From Sedimenticola selenatireducens (lineage in GTDB: Bacteria; Pseudomonadota; Gammaproteobacteria; Chromatiales; Chromatiaceae), in the NCBI RefSeq assembly GCF_007625115.1, contig NZ_VMNH01000005.1, positions 535,187 through 599,186 of the forward strand: DNA of 64,000 nt, read 5' to 3'. Shown piece by piece: positions 44,138-52,227 of the stretch (the stretch's first letter is position 1; each line of letters opens with the position of its first letter). Both the position numbers and the translations under genes were made by a program. Below the pieces are notes generated by a model. That model was not told the DNA's origin, ran no database searches, and saw nothing but the letters and a program-made list of their open reading frames with translations.

Positions 44138-44146
44138 TATTTTGCA

Positions 44147-44539
44147 ATGATGACGTCCAATCGCCCCTATCTGATTCGTGCGCTGTATGAATGGCTGGTG
44201 GATAACAATCTCACGCCTCACCTGTTAGTTGATGCGGGTAAAGAAGATGTCATCGTGCCGGTACAGTTTGTGGAGGAGGGACGTATCGTTCTCAATGTGA
44301 CACCCACTGCTGTTAGGGGGTTGCAGCTTGGAAACGACTACATCACCTTTAATGCTCGCTTTGGTGGTACGCCGATGGATGTGGTTGTACCGCCTGAAGC
44401 GGTGCTCGGGATCTATGCGCGTGAAAATGGACATGGCATGTTATTTCCTGAAGAGGAAATCTCTGAGGATGACGATACCCCCCCCGATAATGACCCCAAG
44501 CCACCTCGTGACCGACCGACACTCAAGGTGGTCAAGTAG
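44147..44539 (+). CDS. sspB: ClpXP adaptor SspB
   Basis: Delivers ssrA-tagged proteins to ClpXP. It has 130 residues: a folded domain at about 5-110 and an acidic, Pro-rich linker ending in the ClpX-binding tail RPTLKVVK. It follows sspA by 9 bases. Confidence 0.96.
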   Translation: MMTSNRPYLIRALYEWLVDNNLTPHLLVDAGKEDVIVPVQFVEEGRIVLNVTPTAVRGLQLGNDYITFNARFGGTPMDVVVPPEAVLGIYARENGHGMLFPEEEISEDDDTPPDNDPKPPRDRPTLKVVK

Positions 44540-44545
44540 GTTGAT

Positions 44546-44890
44546 CTAGTCCTCAGGTGGGCGCTGTCTGAAAGCGACCACCTTATTGTCATCACTGGGT
44601 AGTCCCAGGCTGAACTCTTCCAGCTGTATGCCCACCAGGATGATATGCCCGTCCTGACGTCCCGTACCTTCTTCACTATAGTCAAACTGAAACAGTCGGC
44701 GTATCCGAATGCCTTGTCGGGTCCAGCGCAGTCCAAGTCGACGCAGTGCGACTGTCTGATCCAGAAATTGCAGGTTATGGCGGTCACAGCCTGCTTTGCA
44801 GATGGCGGTGGCAATTTCCCGCGCACGGGCACTATCCAGCCAGAACCAGATCAGTAGTCCGATAATCAATAGCGGGGCAATCGTCGACAT
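44546..44890 (-). CDS. DUF3301 membrane-anchored protein
   Basis: A 114-residue protein with one N-terminal helix ([20 protein letters not shown]) and the conserved [15 protein letters not shown] typical of DUF3301. Function is unknown. The ATG at 44890 is chosen because the longer frame to 45184 is antisense to the macrodomain gene. It is convergent with sspB, with 6 bases between. Confidence 0.82.
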   Translation of the reverse strand: MSTIAPLLIIGLLIWFWLDSARAREIATAICKAGCDRHNLQFLDQTVALRRLGLRWTRQGIRIRRLFQFDYSEEGTGRQDGHIILVGIQLEEFSLGLPSDDNKVVAFRQRPPED

Positions 44891-44945
44891 GACCGCTATA
44901 GTACATAATAAACGGACGCGTGGTGAGTGTGGTCTGGAGGCCGGG

Positions 44946-45449
44946 ATGAGTAAACTTACAATTGTGCAAGGGGATATCACAACGCTCTGCGTAGATGCCG
45001 TAATCAATGCCGCCAATCCCAGTCTGCTGGGTGGTGGCGGGGTCGATGGTGCGATACACCGGGCCGCTGGCCCTGAATTGCTAAAAGCCTGTCGCAGCCT
45101 GGGTGGTTGTGCTACGGGTGAGGCAAAGATGACGCCGGGTTTTAAGCTGCCAGCCAAATGGGTCATCCATACTGTGGGCCCCATCTGGCGAGGGGGTGAT
45201 GCTGGTGAATCAACGCTGTTGCGTGACTGTTATCGCAACAGTCTCAGACTGGCCAGGGAGAAGGGCTTGCTACGTGTTGCTTTCCCAGCGATCAGTACCG
45301 GTGTGTATGGATTTCCGAAACGGGCGGCGGCTGAGATAGCGGTTGCAGAGATGAGTCGGGCTGAGGGCTTTTGCGAACTGATTGCCTGCTGCTTCAGTGA
45401 GACAGATGCTGAGCTTTATCAAACGGTCTACAAAAAAATGTCGAGTTAA
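44946..45449 (+). CDS. ymdB: Macrodomain ADP-ribose hydrolase (YmdB-like)
   Basis: Removes ADP-ribose or hydrolyses O-acetyl-ADP-ribose. It has 167 residues with the macrodomain signatures [32 protein letters not shown] and STGVYGFP. The ATG at 44946 begins [11 protein letters not shown]. It is divergent from the DUF3301 gene. Confidence 0.92.
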   Translation: MSKLTIVQGDITTLCVDAVINAANPSLLGGGGVDGAIHRAAGPELLKACRSLGGCATGEAKMTPGFKLPAKWVIHTVGPIWRGGDAGESTLLRDCYRNSLRLAREKGLLRVAFPAISTGVYGFPKRAAAEIAVAEMSRAEGFCELIACCFSETDAELYQTVYKKMSS

Positions 45450-45486
45450 TTCGGCTATTAAATTCAGTATCAAATAAGGAGTCGTT

Positions 45487-45708
45487 GTGGCTTGGTTAGA
45501 TGAGTTCTCTCTTGTGTTGATTGTTGCGGCTTGTCTGTTACTTGGTCTGGCACCGTTTACCCCGGAGCCCCATGTCTGGGAGAAACTCAAGATGTTGATG
45601 GAGGGTAGGTTGATCCGGCCTCTGGATATATTTGATCTGCTATTGCACGGGGCGCCTTTTGTCGTGTTGTTGCTGAAACTTAACAGGATGCGCCAGCAGA
45701 GAAGCTGA
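45487..45708 (+). CDS. Small two-helix membrane protein
   Basis: A 73-residue protein of unknown function with hydrophobic segments at about 8-24 and 48-64. It starts at a GTG with AAGGAG upstream. It follows the macrodomain gene by 37 bases. Confidence 0.65.
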   Translation: MAWLDEFSLVLIVAACLLLGLAPFTPEPHVWEKLKMLMEGRLIRPLDIFDLLLHGAPFVVLLLKLNRMRQQRS

Positions 45709-45800
45709 TTGTTCTGGGCGATGTCGCCCTAGGTTGGAATCAATGTCAGCTTGAGCTGAGATGGTGTCTATGCGCTTGGCCGATCAGATTGCTTAGATAT

Positions 45801-46658
45801 TCATCCTTCGGTCACTGCTAATGCCTTGCGGTGTAATGCCTCGAGCATTGGTAAGGTCAGCGGATTTTGTGGTTTGCTTGGATAGACCACATAAGCGGGC
45901 AGTTCAAAGCTGGCGGCGGCTTCTACCCGAAAGAGCCTTCCCTGTTGAATATAGGTCTGTACCAAACGACTTGGAAAAAAGCCTGAGCCATGAGTCTTCA
46001 GGATATGCTGCAGACCCATCCAGCTGATACCTACGATCACCCTGGGACTGCTGAGCTCTGGGAAAGCGCCGGTTAATTGGGTTAAAAATTCAGGACCCCA
46101 GTCCACGTGAACATAGCGATCAGGACTCGGTGCTTGTATCTCTGACGGGTCACTGGTAACCAGGATTAGCTGCTCCTTGAGGAGGGGTTCGACCTGAAGT
46201 GACGGACGACTCTGGGGTGTGTACATGACGCCAATATCCATACTCCCGTCAACAAGATCCTGCATCAGCCCCTCCTCAAATCCAATCTGAGCTCTTAGCT
46301 GCACGTCCGGGAACTCTTCGGTCATCTCTTTCAACCAGGGTACGAGCAGGCCGTCCCAGAGTCCGAAGCGCCCACCTATGGTCAATGCACCTTTAAAGGT
46401 GCGTGCCACCCCCACCTCATGCCGGGCTCGCTCCAACGTTTGCACCATACTGGCGGCATAACGCAGGAACTGCTGCCCGGCAGGTGTCAGGGAGGCGCCG
46501 GATTTGTTGCGTATAAAAAGGTCGCATCCCAAATAGCTCTCTAGCGTGCTGATGCGACGGCTTACAGCGGCTTGGGTGATATGCAGGGTCTTGGCTGCAC
46601 CAACAAAACTACCCGTATCCACCACTTTGAGAAATGTGCGTGCGAATTCTATATCCAT
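45801..46658 (-). CDS. LysR-family transcriptional regulator
   Basis: Protein of 285 residues with an N-terminal winged helix-turn-helix (FLKVVDTGSFVGAAKTLHIT, about 7-60) and a LysR substrate-binding domain. The ligand is unknown. It is divergent from the Yip1 gene, and a perfect palindrome lies 15 bases before its start, suggesting autoregulation and possible control of the Yip1 gene. Confidence 0.93.
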   Translation of the reverse strand: MDIEFARTFLKVVDTGSFVGAAKTLHITQAAVSRRISTLESYLGCDLFIRNKSGASLTPAGQQFLRYAASMVQTLERARHEVGVARTFKGALTIGGRFGLWDGLLVPWLKEMTEEFPDVQLRAQIGFEEGLMQDLVDGSMDIGVMYTPQSRPSLQVEPLLKEQLILVTSDPSEIQAPSPDRYVHVDWGPEFLTQLTGAFPELSSPRVIVGISWMGLQHILKTHGSGFFPSRLVQTYIQQGRLFRVEAAASFELPAYVVYPSKPQNPLTLPMLEALHRKALAVTEG

Positions 46659-46672
46659 TGATAGCGGCCTTT

Positions 46673-46695
46673 TAATATAACGTATAGTTATATTA
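46673..46695. promoter_or_regulatory. Palindromic operator candidate for the LysR gene
   Basis: Two 9-base arms (TAATATAAC and GTTATATTA) flank a GTATA spacer in the gap between the divergent lysR and yip1 genes. Size and AT-rich form fit a LysR T-N11-A site. Confidence 0.6.
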
Positions 46696-46840
46696 TCGTT
46701 GATTATTTTTCGTTTGTGTAATGTTATGTCATGGGATTATTGTTAAATCATAATCAGGACTGGATAGCAGGTCCCTGATTAAGTTTTCGATGGTGGGAGA
46801 AACATCGAATCGTTTATTCTAATACTGAAAGGAGGTCGCC

Positions 46841-47407
46841 ATGATCGTACCTGCCTATGCCAAAATGTTAGTCTCTTCTCATGCTGGATGGGAGGATGTG
46901 GAGCGTGTCCATCCTTCTGTCATTTCGCTGTTTCTTTTTCTGGTTTTGCCGATGTCCTTTGTGCCGCCTGCGATGATTCTCTATGCGGGCTTTGACTATG
47001 GTGCTAATTACTTTGAAGCGGCAAGCAGGATTACCTGGGTGGCGAGTTCGTTGCTGTTTCTGGTTGCAGAATTGGTAACGGTGCCACTGATGGCCTGGGC
47101 GATTACAAGTATCGCCGAGACACGCGGTATCCGTGCCAAATACAGTGATACCTTTGCGGTGGCATCCATCGCGGCGGTGCCGATGTGGCTCTCTTCAGTG
47201 GCGTTGTTCGTACCTAATCCACTGTTTGTCATTGGCATCGTGTTACTGGGTTTGATTGCGGCGATAAGCCTCATCTACCATGGGATCGCCGGGCTGATGC
47301 ATCTGCATGAGGAAGTGGAAGTGGCGGCCATTACCTACACGACGATTTGCTTTGGCGTCATTGCCTGGATGGTGTTGATATCATTGGTTTTTCTGCCGCT
47401 ATTGTAA
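46841..47407 (+). CDS. Yip1-family membrane protein
   Basis: A 188-residue protein with about five membrane helices and the Yip1-domain feature of a conserved Tyr/His/Gly segment (LIYHGIAGLMHL). Function in bacteria is unknown. A near-perfect ribosome site (AAAGGAGG) precedes the ATG. Confidence 0.85.
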   Translation: MIVPAYAKMLVSSHAGWEDVERVHPSVISLFLFLVLPMSFVPPAMILYAGFDYGANYFEAASRITWVASSLLFLVAELVTVPLMAWAITSIAETRGIRAKYSDTFAVASIAAVPMWLSSVALFVPNPLFVIGIVLLGLIAAISLIYHGIAGLMHLHEEVEVAAITYTTICFGVIAWMVLISLVFLPLL

Positions 47408-47494
47408 AAGTCAGATCGACCCGGCCGAGGTTGGCCGGGTGATAGAAGGAGATAGGGGGTATCTGGGCGGATAAGTAAATGAGCATGAGGTTGT

Positions 47495-48292
47495 CTATGG
47501 CTTTGTGAGCCGATCCAGCCGCAGGCGCTGGCGTTCATCAAACAGACGGCGTGAGCCGATCCAGACGGCGACAATAGCCCCCAGACCCGTACCGACTGCT
47601 ATCAATAGTAAGATCATGATCTGATATTTTGCCGCCTCCATAGGTGGGCTTCCTGCCAATATTTGCCCGGTCATCATACCGGGCAAACTGACAATTCCAG
47701 CGGCGGCCATGGCGTTGATGATCGGTATCAGGCCGGAGCGCAATGCCTCGCGGCGTATCTCGCCAATGGCCTTGCTCCAACTTTCTCCCAAGATTAATTG
47801 TGCCTCGATTGCACCACGCTCCTGCCAGGCACTTTTGGTGAGGTTATCCAGCGCAATTGCCATTCCGGACATGGTGTTGCCCAGTAACATGCCCAATAGG
47901 GGGATCAGGTATTGCGGCGTGTACCAAGGGTCAACCTGAATCACCAGGTGTAGTGCCAGCAACGTGATACTGAAGGAGGAGATAAACATGGAGAGGGTAC
48001 CGATACCGATACCCCAGACCCCCTTGAAGCGCCTTTTCTGCCGAGCCATCACCTCATAGCCTGCGACGCCGAGCATGAACAACGTAAGGGCGATGATCGG
48101 TAGCGGTGCGTTTTGACTGAACAATGTTTTCAGAATCAGTCCAAGTAGCAGCAGCTGAACAATACTGCGCAGTGCAGCGATTAGCAGCTGTCGCTCAACA
48201 CCCAACTTAAGGCGCCAGGAGAGCCCTGCCAATCCCAGGACTAACAGCGCAGCGATAGACAGATCAAGGGCGCTGAGCTGAATCAGTGTCAT
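47495..48292 (-). CDS. fetB: FetB/YbbM ABC transporter permease (UPF0014)
   Basis: Membrane protein of 265 residues with about six or seven helices and the conserved GMMLGNTMSG-like stretch (LLGMLLGNTMSGMAIALDNL). The E. coli FetAB pair has been linked to iron export and peroxide resistance. It overlaps fetA by 4 bases. Confidence 0.92.
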   Translation of the reverse strand: MTLIQLSALDLSIAALLVLGLAGLSWRLKLGVERQLLIAALRSIVQLLLLGLILKTLFSQNAPLPIIALTLFMLGVAGYEVMARQKRRFKGVWGIGIGTLSMFISSFSITLLALHLVIQVDPWYTPQYLIPLLGMLLGNTMSGMAIALDNLTKSAWQERGAIEAQLILGESWSKAIGEIRREALRSGLIPIINAMAAAGIVSLPGMMTGQILAGSPPMEAAKYQIMILLLIAVGTGLGAIVAVWIGSRRLFDERQRLRLDRLTKP

Positions 48293-48891
48293 GCGTTGGC
48301 CTCCGCCGCTATCCGATTACCCACAATCTGTAGTCGATGTTGGCTGATCCGCTTGCGCTGCAAAGGATCATGGCTGACCCAAAGAATGGCGGCCCCATGC
48401 TCTTTGGCATAGCGTAAGATCAACTGTTCAACATGGGCCGTATTGTCGGGATCGAGATTGGCGGTTGGCTCATCCAATAACAGCACGGCAGGTTTTCGAT
48501 CAAGCAGTCGTGCGAGGGCGAGACGCTGCCGTTCTCCGCTGGATATGCGGGAAACCTGCCAACCCAGGCAGTCGGCATCCAGGCCAAGCTCGGCCAGTAG
48601 CTGTATAGGTGTTGTAATGAAATGTTCGCTGACCTGGTCGCGCCACCAGTGACTTTCAGCAGGCAGTAGGCCGACTTGTCTGCGCCAGTCAGTGGCTGGC
48701 ATGGCGAACATGGAGTGGCCTGCGACCAGCGCATCACCCTGGTGTGGATCGAGATCAGCAATGGCGCGCAATAGACGGGTTTTGCCGCTGCCCGAGAGGC
48801 CCGTCAGGGTTACGCATTCACCGGGTTCTATACTGAGGTCGATCGGCGCCAGCCCAGGGCCTTCAAACTGTTTGAGTTCCAGGCCACTCAT
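48289..48891 (-). CDS. fetA: FetA/YbbL ABC transporter ATPase
   Basis: Short ATPase of 200 residues with Walker A GLSGSGKT, signature RISSGERQRLALARLL and Walker B VLLLDEPTANLD. It sits directly after trmB (5 bases) and before fetB, so all three are probably co-transcribed. Confidence 0.93.
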   Translation of the reverse strand: MSGLELKQFEGPGLAPIDLSIEPGECVTLTGLSGSGKTRLLRAIADLDPHQGDALVAGHSMFAMPATDWRRQVGLLPAESHWWRDQVSEHFITTPIQLLAELGLDADCLGWQVSRISSGERQRLALARLLDRKPAVLLLDEPTANLDPDNTAHVEQLILRYAKEHGAAILWVSHDPLQRKRISQHRLQIVGNRIAAEANA

Positions 48892-48896
48892 GTTGA

Positions 48897-49595
48897 TCAG
48901 TTGTGTCGGCGGATAAAGATCAGATCCCAGACGCCGTGCCCCAGTCTCTGGCCCCGTTGTTCAAATTTGGTCAGCGGACGATATGAGGGGCGTGGCGTGT
49001 AATTTCCTTCGCCCGCGCTGTTTTCGAACTGATCCTGGGCTTCGGTGAGTACTGCCATCATCTGTACGGCATACGCTTCCCAGTCGGTCGCAGCATGGAA
49101 GAAGCCGCCAGGCTTGATGCACCGGTAGAGGTGTTTGAGAAAGCCAGGGTTGAGGATACGCCGTTTGTGATGACGTTTCTTATGCCAAGGGTCTGGAAAA
49201 AACAGGAACAGTCCCTGCAGGGATGCATCGGCCAATCTGTTGTTCAACACCTCAATAGCGTCATGTTTCATGATGCGTATATTCGTGAGATCCAACGCCT
49301 CAATCTTTAGTAGCAGATGCCCCACGCCGGGTCCATGTACTTCTATGCCCAGGTAATTCTGCTCGGGGTGTGCGGCGGCCATCTGGGCTAATGATTCGCC
49401 GTTACCGAAACCAATCTCAACAAATACCGGATTTTCATTGCCGAATAGCGCCTGAAAGTTGAGTGGTTCGGCTGTGTAGTCTATGCCATAGTCTGGCCAA
49501 AGGTCGTCAAACGCACGCTGTTGCCCTGGAGTAAGTCGCCCCTGACGCAAAACAAAACTACGAATGGGACGATGTATTTTTTCCTGATCTGACAT
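48897..49595 (-). CDS. trmB: tRNA (guanine-46-N7)-methyltransferase
   Basis: Methylates G46 in the variable loop of tRNAs. It has 232 residues from the ATG at 49595 (MSDQEKIHRPIRSFVLRQGR). The SAM motif FVEIGFGNGESLAQMA and FLFFPDPWHKKRHHKRR are diagnostic. The frame is open to 49724 but those residues do not match the family. Confidence 0.96.
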   Translation of the reverse strand: MSDQEKIHRPIRSFVLRQGRLTPGQQRAFDDLWPDYGIDYTAEPLNFQALFGNENPVFVEIGFGNGESLAQMAAAHPEQNYLGIEVHGPGVGHLLLKIEALDLTNIRIMKHDAIEVLNNRLADASLQGLFLFFPDPWHKKRHHKRRILNPGFLKHLYRCIKPGGFFHAATDWEAYAVQMMAVLTEAQDQFENSAGEGNYTPRPSYRPLTKFEQRGQRLGHGVWDLIFIRRHN

Positions 49596-49753
49596 GAAGA
49601 TTTGGTTAGCGATAGAGTTATGCTGCGTTGTTACTTGGTTGTATACCGCCAGAACGGTATAAAGGTGTTTCCAGCTGGATTCTACACTAAACTGGCTGGG
49701 CATCGTGATCTGATTCATCAACAAAATAATAACGGAAGCAGAGGGGTGGGAGA

Positions 49754-51589
49754 TTGAACCAGTGGACTGAGAATCTTATTTCGGTTGATCTGGCACAAAC
49801 CCTGGATGGGCTGTTTGTGCAGCGGATCAAGCGCACGCCTGACCGTGTGGCCTACTGCAGCTACAACCGTACGAGCAAGGCGTGGCAAGAGTACAGTTGG
49901 CGTGATATGGGAGAAATGATCGCACGCTGGCAAGTGGTGTTGTCAAAGGAGCCGCTAAAGCCAGGCGATCGTGTTGCGTTGTCACTGCGTAACTCGCCCG
50001 AGTGGGTGGCATTTGACCAAGCTTGTCTCGGATTGGGTTTGGTGGTGGTTCCACTCTACACGGATGATCGACCGGATAATATTGCCTACATTCTGGAAGA
50101 TGCCGCGGTCAAACTCCTACTGGTGCAAGATGGTAGTCGCTGGAAGCGTCTGGCGTCTGCCATTGGTTATAACTCGACGGTGCATCGGGTGTTTATTCAG
50201 GATTCGGGAGCGGATGATGCCGCATTATTGGCATCAGATAAACGGGTCCGCTGCGTGGACGATACCCTGCCTGCAGAAGCGCCGGTGTTACAGCAGCGTA
50301 GCGGAAACCCGCACAAGCTGGCCTCGATTGTATACACATCCGGTACAACAGGGCGGCCCAAGGGTGTCATGCTCAGTCACCACAATATGTTGTCGATAGC
50401 GCATGCCTCGATCACCGTGATCGACTGCTATCAAGAAGATATTTTCCTTTCGTTTCTACCCTTATCACATACGTTGGAGAGAACAGCCGGGTACTACCTG
50501 CCAGTAATGACCGGCTCCTCCGTCGCTTATTCCCGTTCGATTGGACAGCTGGCGGAAGACCTGACGCTGATGCGCCCCACCGTTATGATCGCCGTGCCGC
50601 GCATCTTTGAGCGGGTATACGGGCGTATTACCGATCAGATTGCCAAGCGGCCTGTACTGCCGCGCAAGTTATTTCATTTGGCCGTAAGGACTGGATGGAG
50701 TCGTTTCCAGCATGAACAGGGGCGGTCGGGCTGGCGGCCTTCCCTGTTGCTCTGGCCGATCCTGGATAAGTTGGTTGCGTCAAAAGTTACCGCCCGTCTT
50801 GGCGGTAGACTGCGCATTGCCGTGAGTGGCGGTGCGGCACTCTCACCTGATATTGCCCAGCTATTCATCGGTTTGGGTATTCCCATCTTGCAGGGCTATG
50901 GCCTGACCGAAACCAGTCCAGTGGTGAGTGTGAATCCACTGGAAGATAATGACCCCGGCAGTGTCGGCGTCCCGTTACGTGGTGTAGAAGTTAGTACCGG
51001 TCTGGATGATGAGTTGCTGGTGCGGGGGCCGGGGGTGATGCTGGGCTATTGGAACAATCATGCCGCCACTGCCAAGATAATAGATTCTGACGGCTGGCTG
51101 CACACGGGTGATCAGGCCCGTATAGAGAATAACCATATCTATATCACTGGGCGCATCAAGGATATTTTGGTGCTCTCTAATGGTGAGAAGGTGCCGCCCA
51201 GCGATATGGAGCTGGCCATTGCATTGGACCCCTTGGTTGAGCAGGTGATGGTGGTGGGTGAGGGAAGGCCTTACCTTAGCGCCCTGGTGGTACTCGAGGC
51301 AGATAGCTGGCCGGGATTTGCACAGGACTGCGGGCTTGATCCGATGTCACGTGAAACTTTGCAGCATTCCCAGGTGGTTTCAGCGATATTGCAGCGAATT
51401 AAACTGGCGCTAAAGCATTTCCCCGGTTATGCCAAGATCCGCCGTGTCACCCTGCAGTTGGAGCCCTGGACAGTGGATAATGGACTGCTAACTCCGACCC
51501 TGAAAGTAAAGCGTGCCCGTGTACTGAAACGGTTTGAGCAAGAGGTAGCGGCTATGTATGACGATGGCCCGACTCAGGGGAAGCGATGA
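49754..51589 (+). CDS. Long-chain acyl-CoA synthetase (AMP-forming)
   Basis: Adenylate-forming enzyme of 611 residues of the FAA1/FadD15 type, activating a fatty acid to its CoA thioester. The AMP-binding P-loop SIVYTSGTTGRPKGVML is at about 194-210, followed by LQGYGLTETSPVVSVN and DGWLHTGDQ. The start is a TTG preceded by GGGGTGGGAG, and no ATG is available nearby. Chain-length preference cannot be told from sequence. Confidence 0.9.
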   Translation: MNQWTENLISVDLAQTLDGLFVQRIKRTPDRVAYCSYNRTSKAWQEYSWRDMGEMIARWQVVLSKEPLKPGDRVALSLRNSPEWVAFDQACLGLGLVVVPLYTDDRPDNIAYILEDAAVKLLLVQDGSRWKRLASAIGYNSTVHRVFIQDSGADDAALLASDKRVRCVDDTLPAEAPVLQQRSGNPHKLASIVYTSGTTGRPKGVMLSHHNMLSIAHASITVIDCYQEDIFLSFLPLSHTLERTAGYYLPVMTGSSVAYSRSIGQLAEDLTLMRPTVMIAVPRIFERVYGRITDQIAKRPVLPRKLFHLAVRTGWSRFQHEQGRSGWRPSLLLWPILDKLVASKVTARLGGRLRIAVSGGAALSPDIAQLFIGLGIPILQGYGLTETSPVVSVNPLEDNDPGSVGVPLRGVEVSTGLDDELLVRGPGVMLGYWNNHAATAKIIDSDGWLHTGDQARIENNHIYITGRIKDILVLSNGEKVPPSDMELAIALDPLVEQVMVVGEGRPYLSALVVLEADSWPGFAQDCGLDPMSRETLQHSQVVSAILQRIKLALKHFPGYAKIRRVTLQLEPWTVDNGLLTPTLKVKRARVLKRFEQEVAAMYDDGPTQGKR

Positions 51590-51616
51590 TATGGCAGGCT
51601 TCCTGTTTCATTGTGC

Positions 51617-51646
51617 TTGCGTCCAACCCATGGCAGCGCATAGAAT
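51617..51646 (+). promoter_or_regulatory. Promoter of tRNA-Gly
   Basis: TTGCGT and TAGAAT are separated by 18 bases and end 12 bases before the tRNA. Confidence 0.55.
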
Positions 51647-51658
51647 CGGCAGCGCGTA

Positions 51659-51732
51659 GCGGGTGTAGTTCAATGGTAGAACGGCAGCTTCCCAAGCTGC
51701 ATACGTGGGTTCGATTCCCATCACCCGCTCCA
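51659..51732 (+). tRNA. tRNA-Gly(CCC)
   Basis: A 74-base tRNA with a 7-bp acceptor stem (GCGGGTG with CACCCGC), a D-loop AGTTCAATGGTAGAA, an anticodon stem GCAGC/GCTGC around loop TTCCCAA (anticodon CCC), a T-loop TTCGATT and encoded CCA. It closely matches E. coli glyU. Confidence 0.97.
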
Positions 51733-51764
51733 TTTATTTCCCCTCTTTGTCTCTGATCTCTCTC

Positions 51765-52073
51765 ATGCGAAAACTCTACGAGTGTCGTGATCGTCTACAA
51801 GCCCAAATGCTGCAGGATGATCTTTCTGCGCGCCATATTAAAACGGTCATTCAGGGGGACTATTTGAGCGGGGCGGCGGGCGAGCTTTCCGCTATCCAGT
51901 TCCCGGTACTCTGGATTGTTGAGGACGGTGACTACGACCGCGGCCGGGAATTAATAGAGCAGTATCTTAATGAGCCCGTCGATGCGCAGGGCGACTGGCA
52001 GTGTTCGCAGTGTGGTGAGCGGGTGGAAGGGAATTTTGATATCTGCTGGAAATGTCTATCGCCACGCGATTGA
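51765..52073 (+). CDS. DUF2007 domain protein with C-terminal zinc ribbon
   Basis: A 102-residue protein. The DUF2007 signal-transducer-like domain (about 1-70; RKLYECRDRLQAQMLQDDL) is followed by a zinc ribbon with two CxxC pairs (CSQC and CWKC, residues ~80-98). Function is unknown. It starts 33 bases after tRNA-Gly and may be transcribed with it. Confidence 0.82.
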   Translation: MRKLYECRDRLQAQMLQDDLSARHIKTVIQGDYLSGAAGELSAIQFPVLWIVEDGDYDRGRELIEQYLNEPVDAQGDWQCSQCGERVEGNFDICWKCLSPRD

Positions 52074-52227
52074 AAGGTTAAAAGATGTTTCAGTTGGCAT
52101 TATTGGCGCCCCTTCAGGTGGTACTTGTGCCGATTTTGGTTCATGCTTAGTGAATGCAGGGGAGGTGCGTCGAGCGGAATCTAGCCCCTGACTGGGTAGG
52201 AACAGAATAAATAAAATGGAGTATGTG

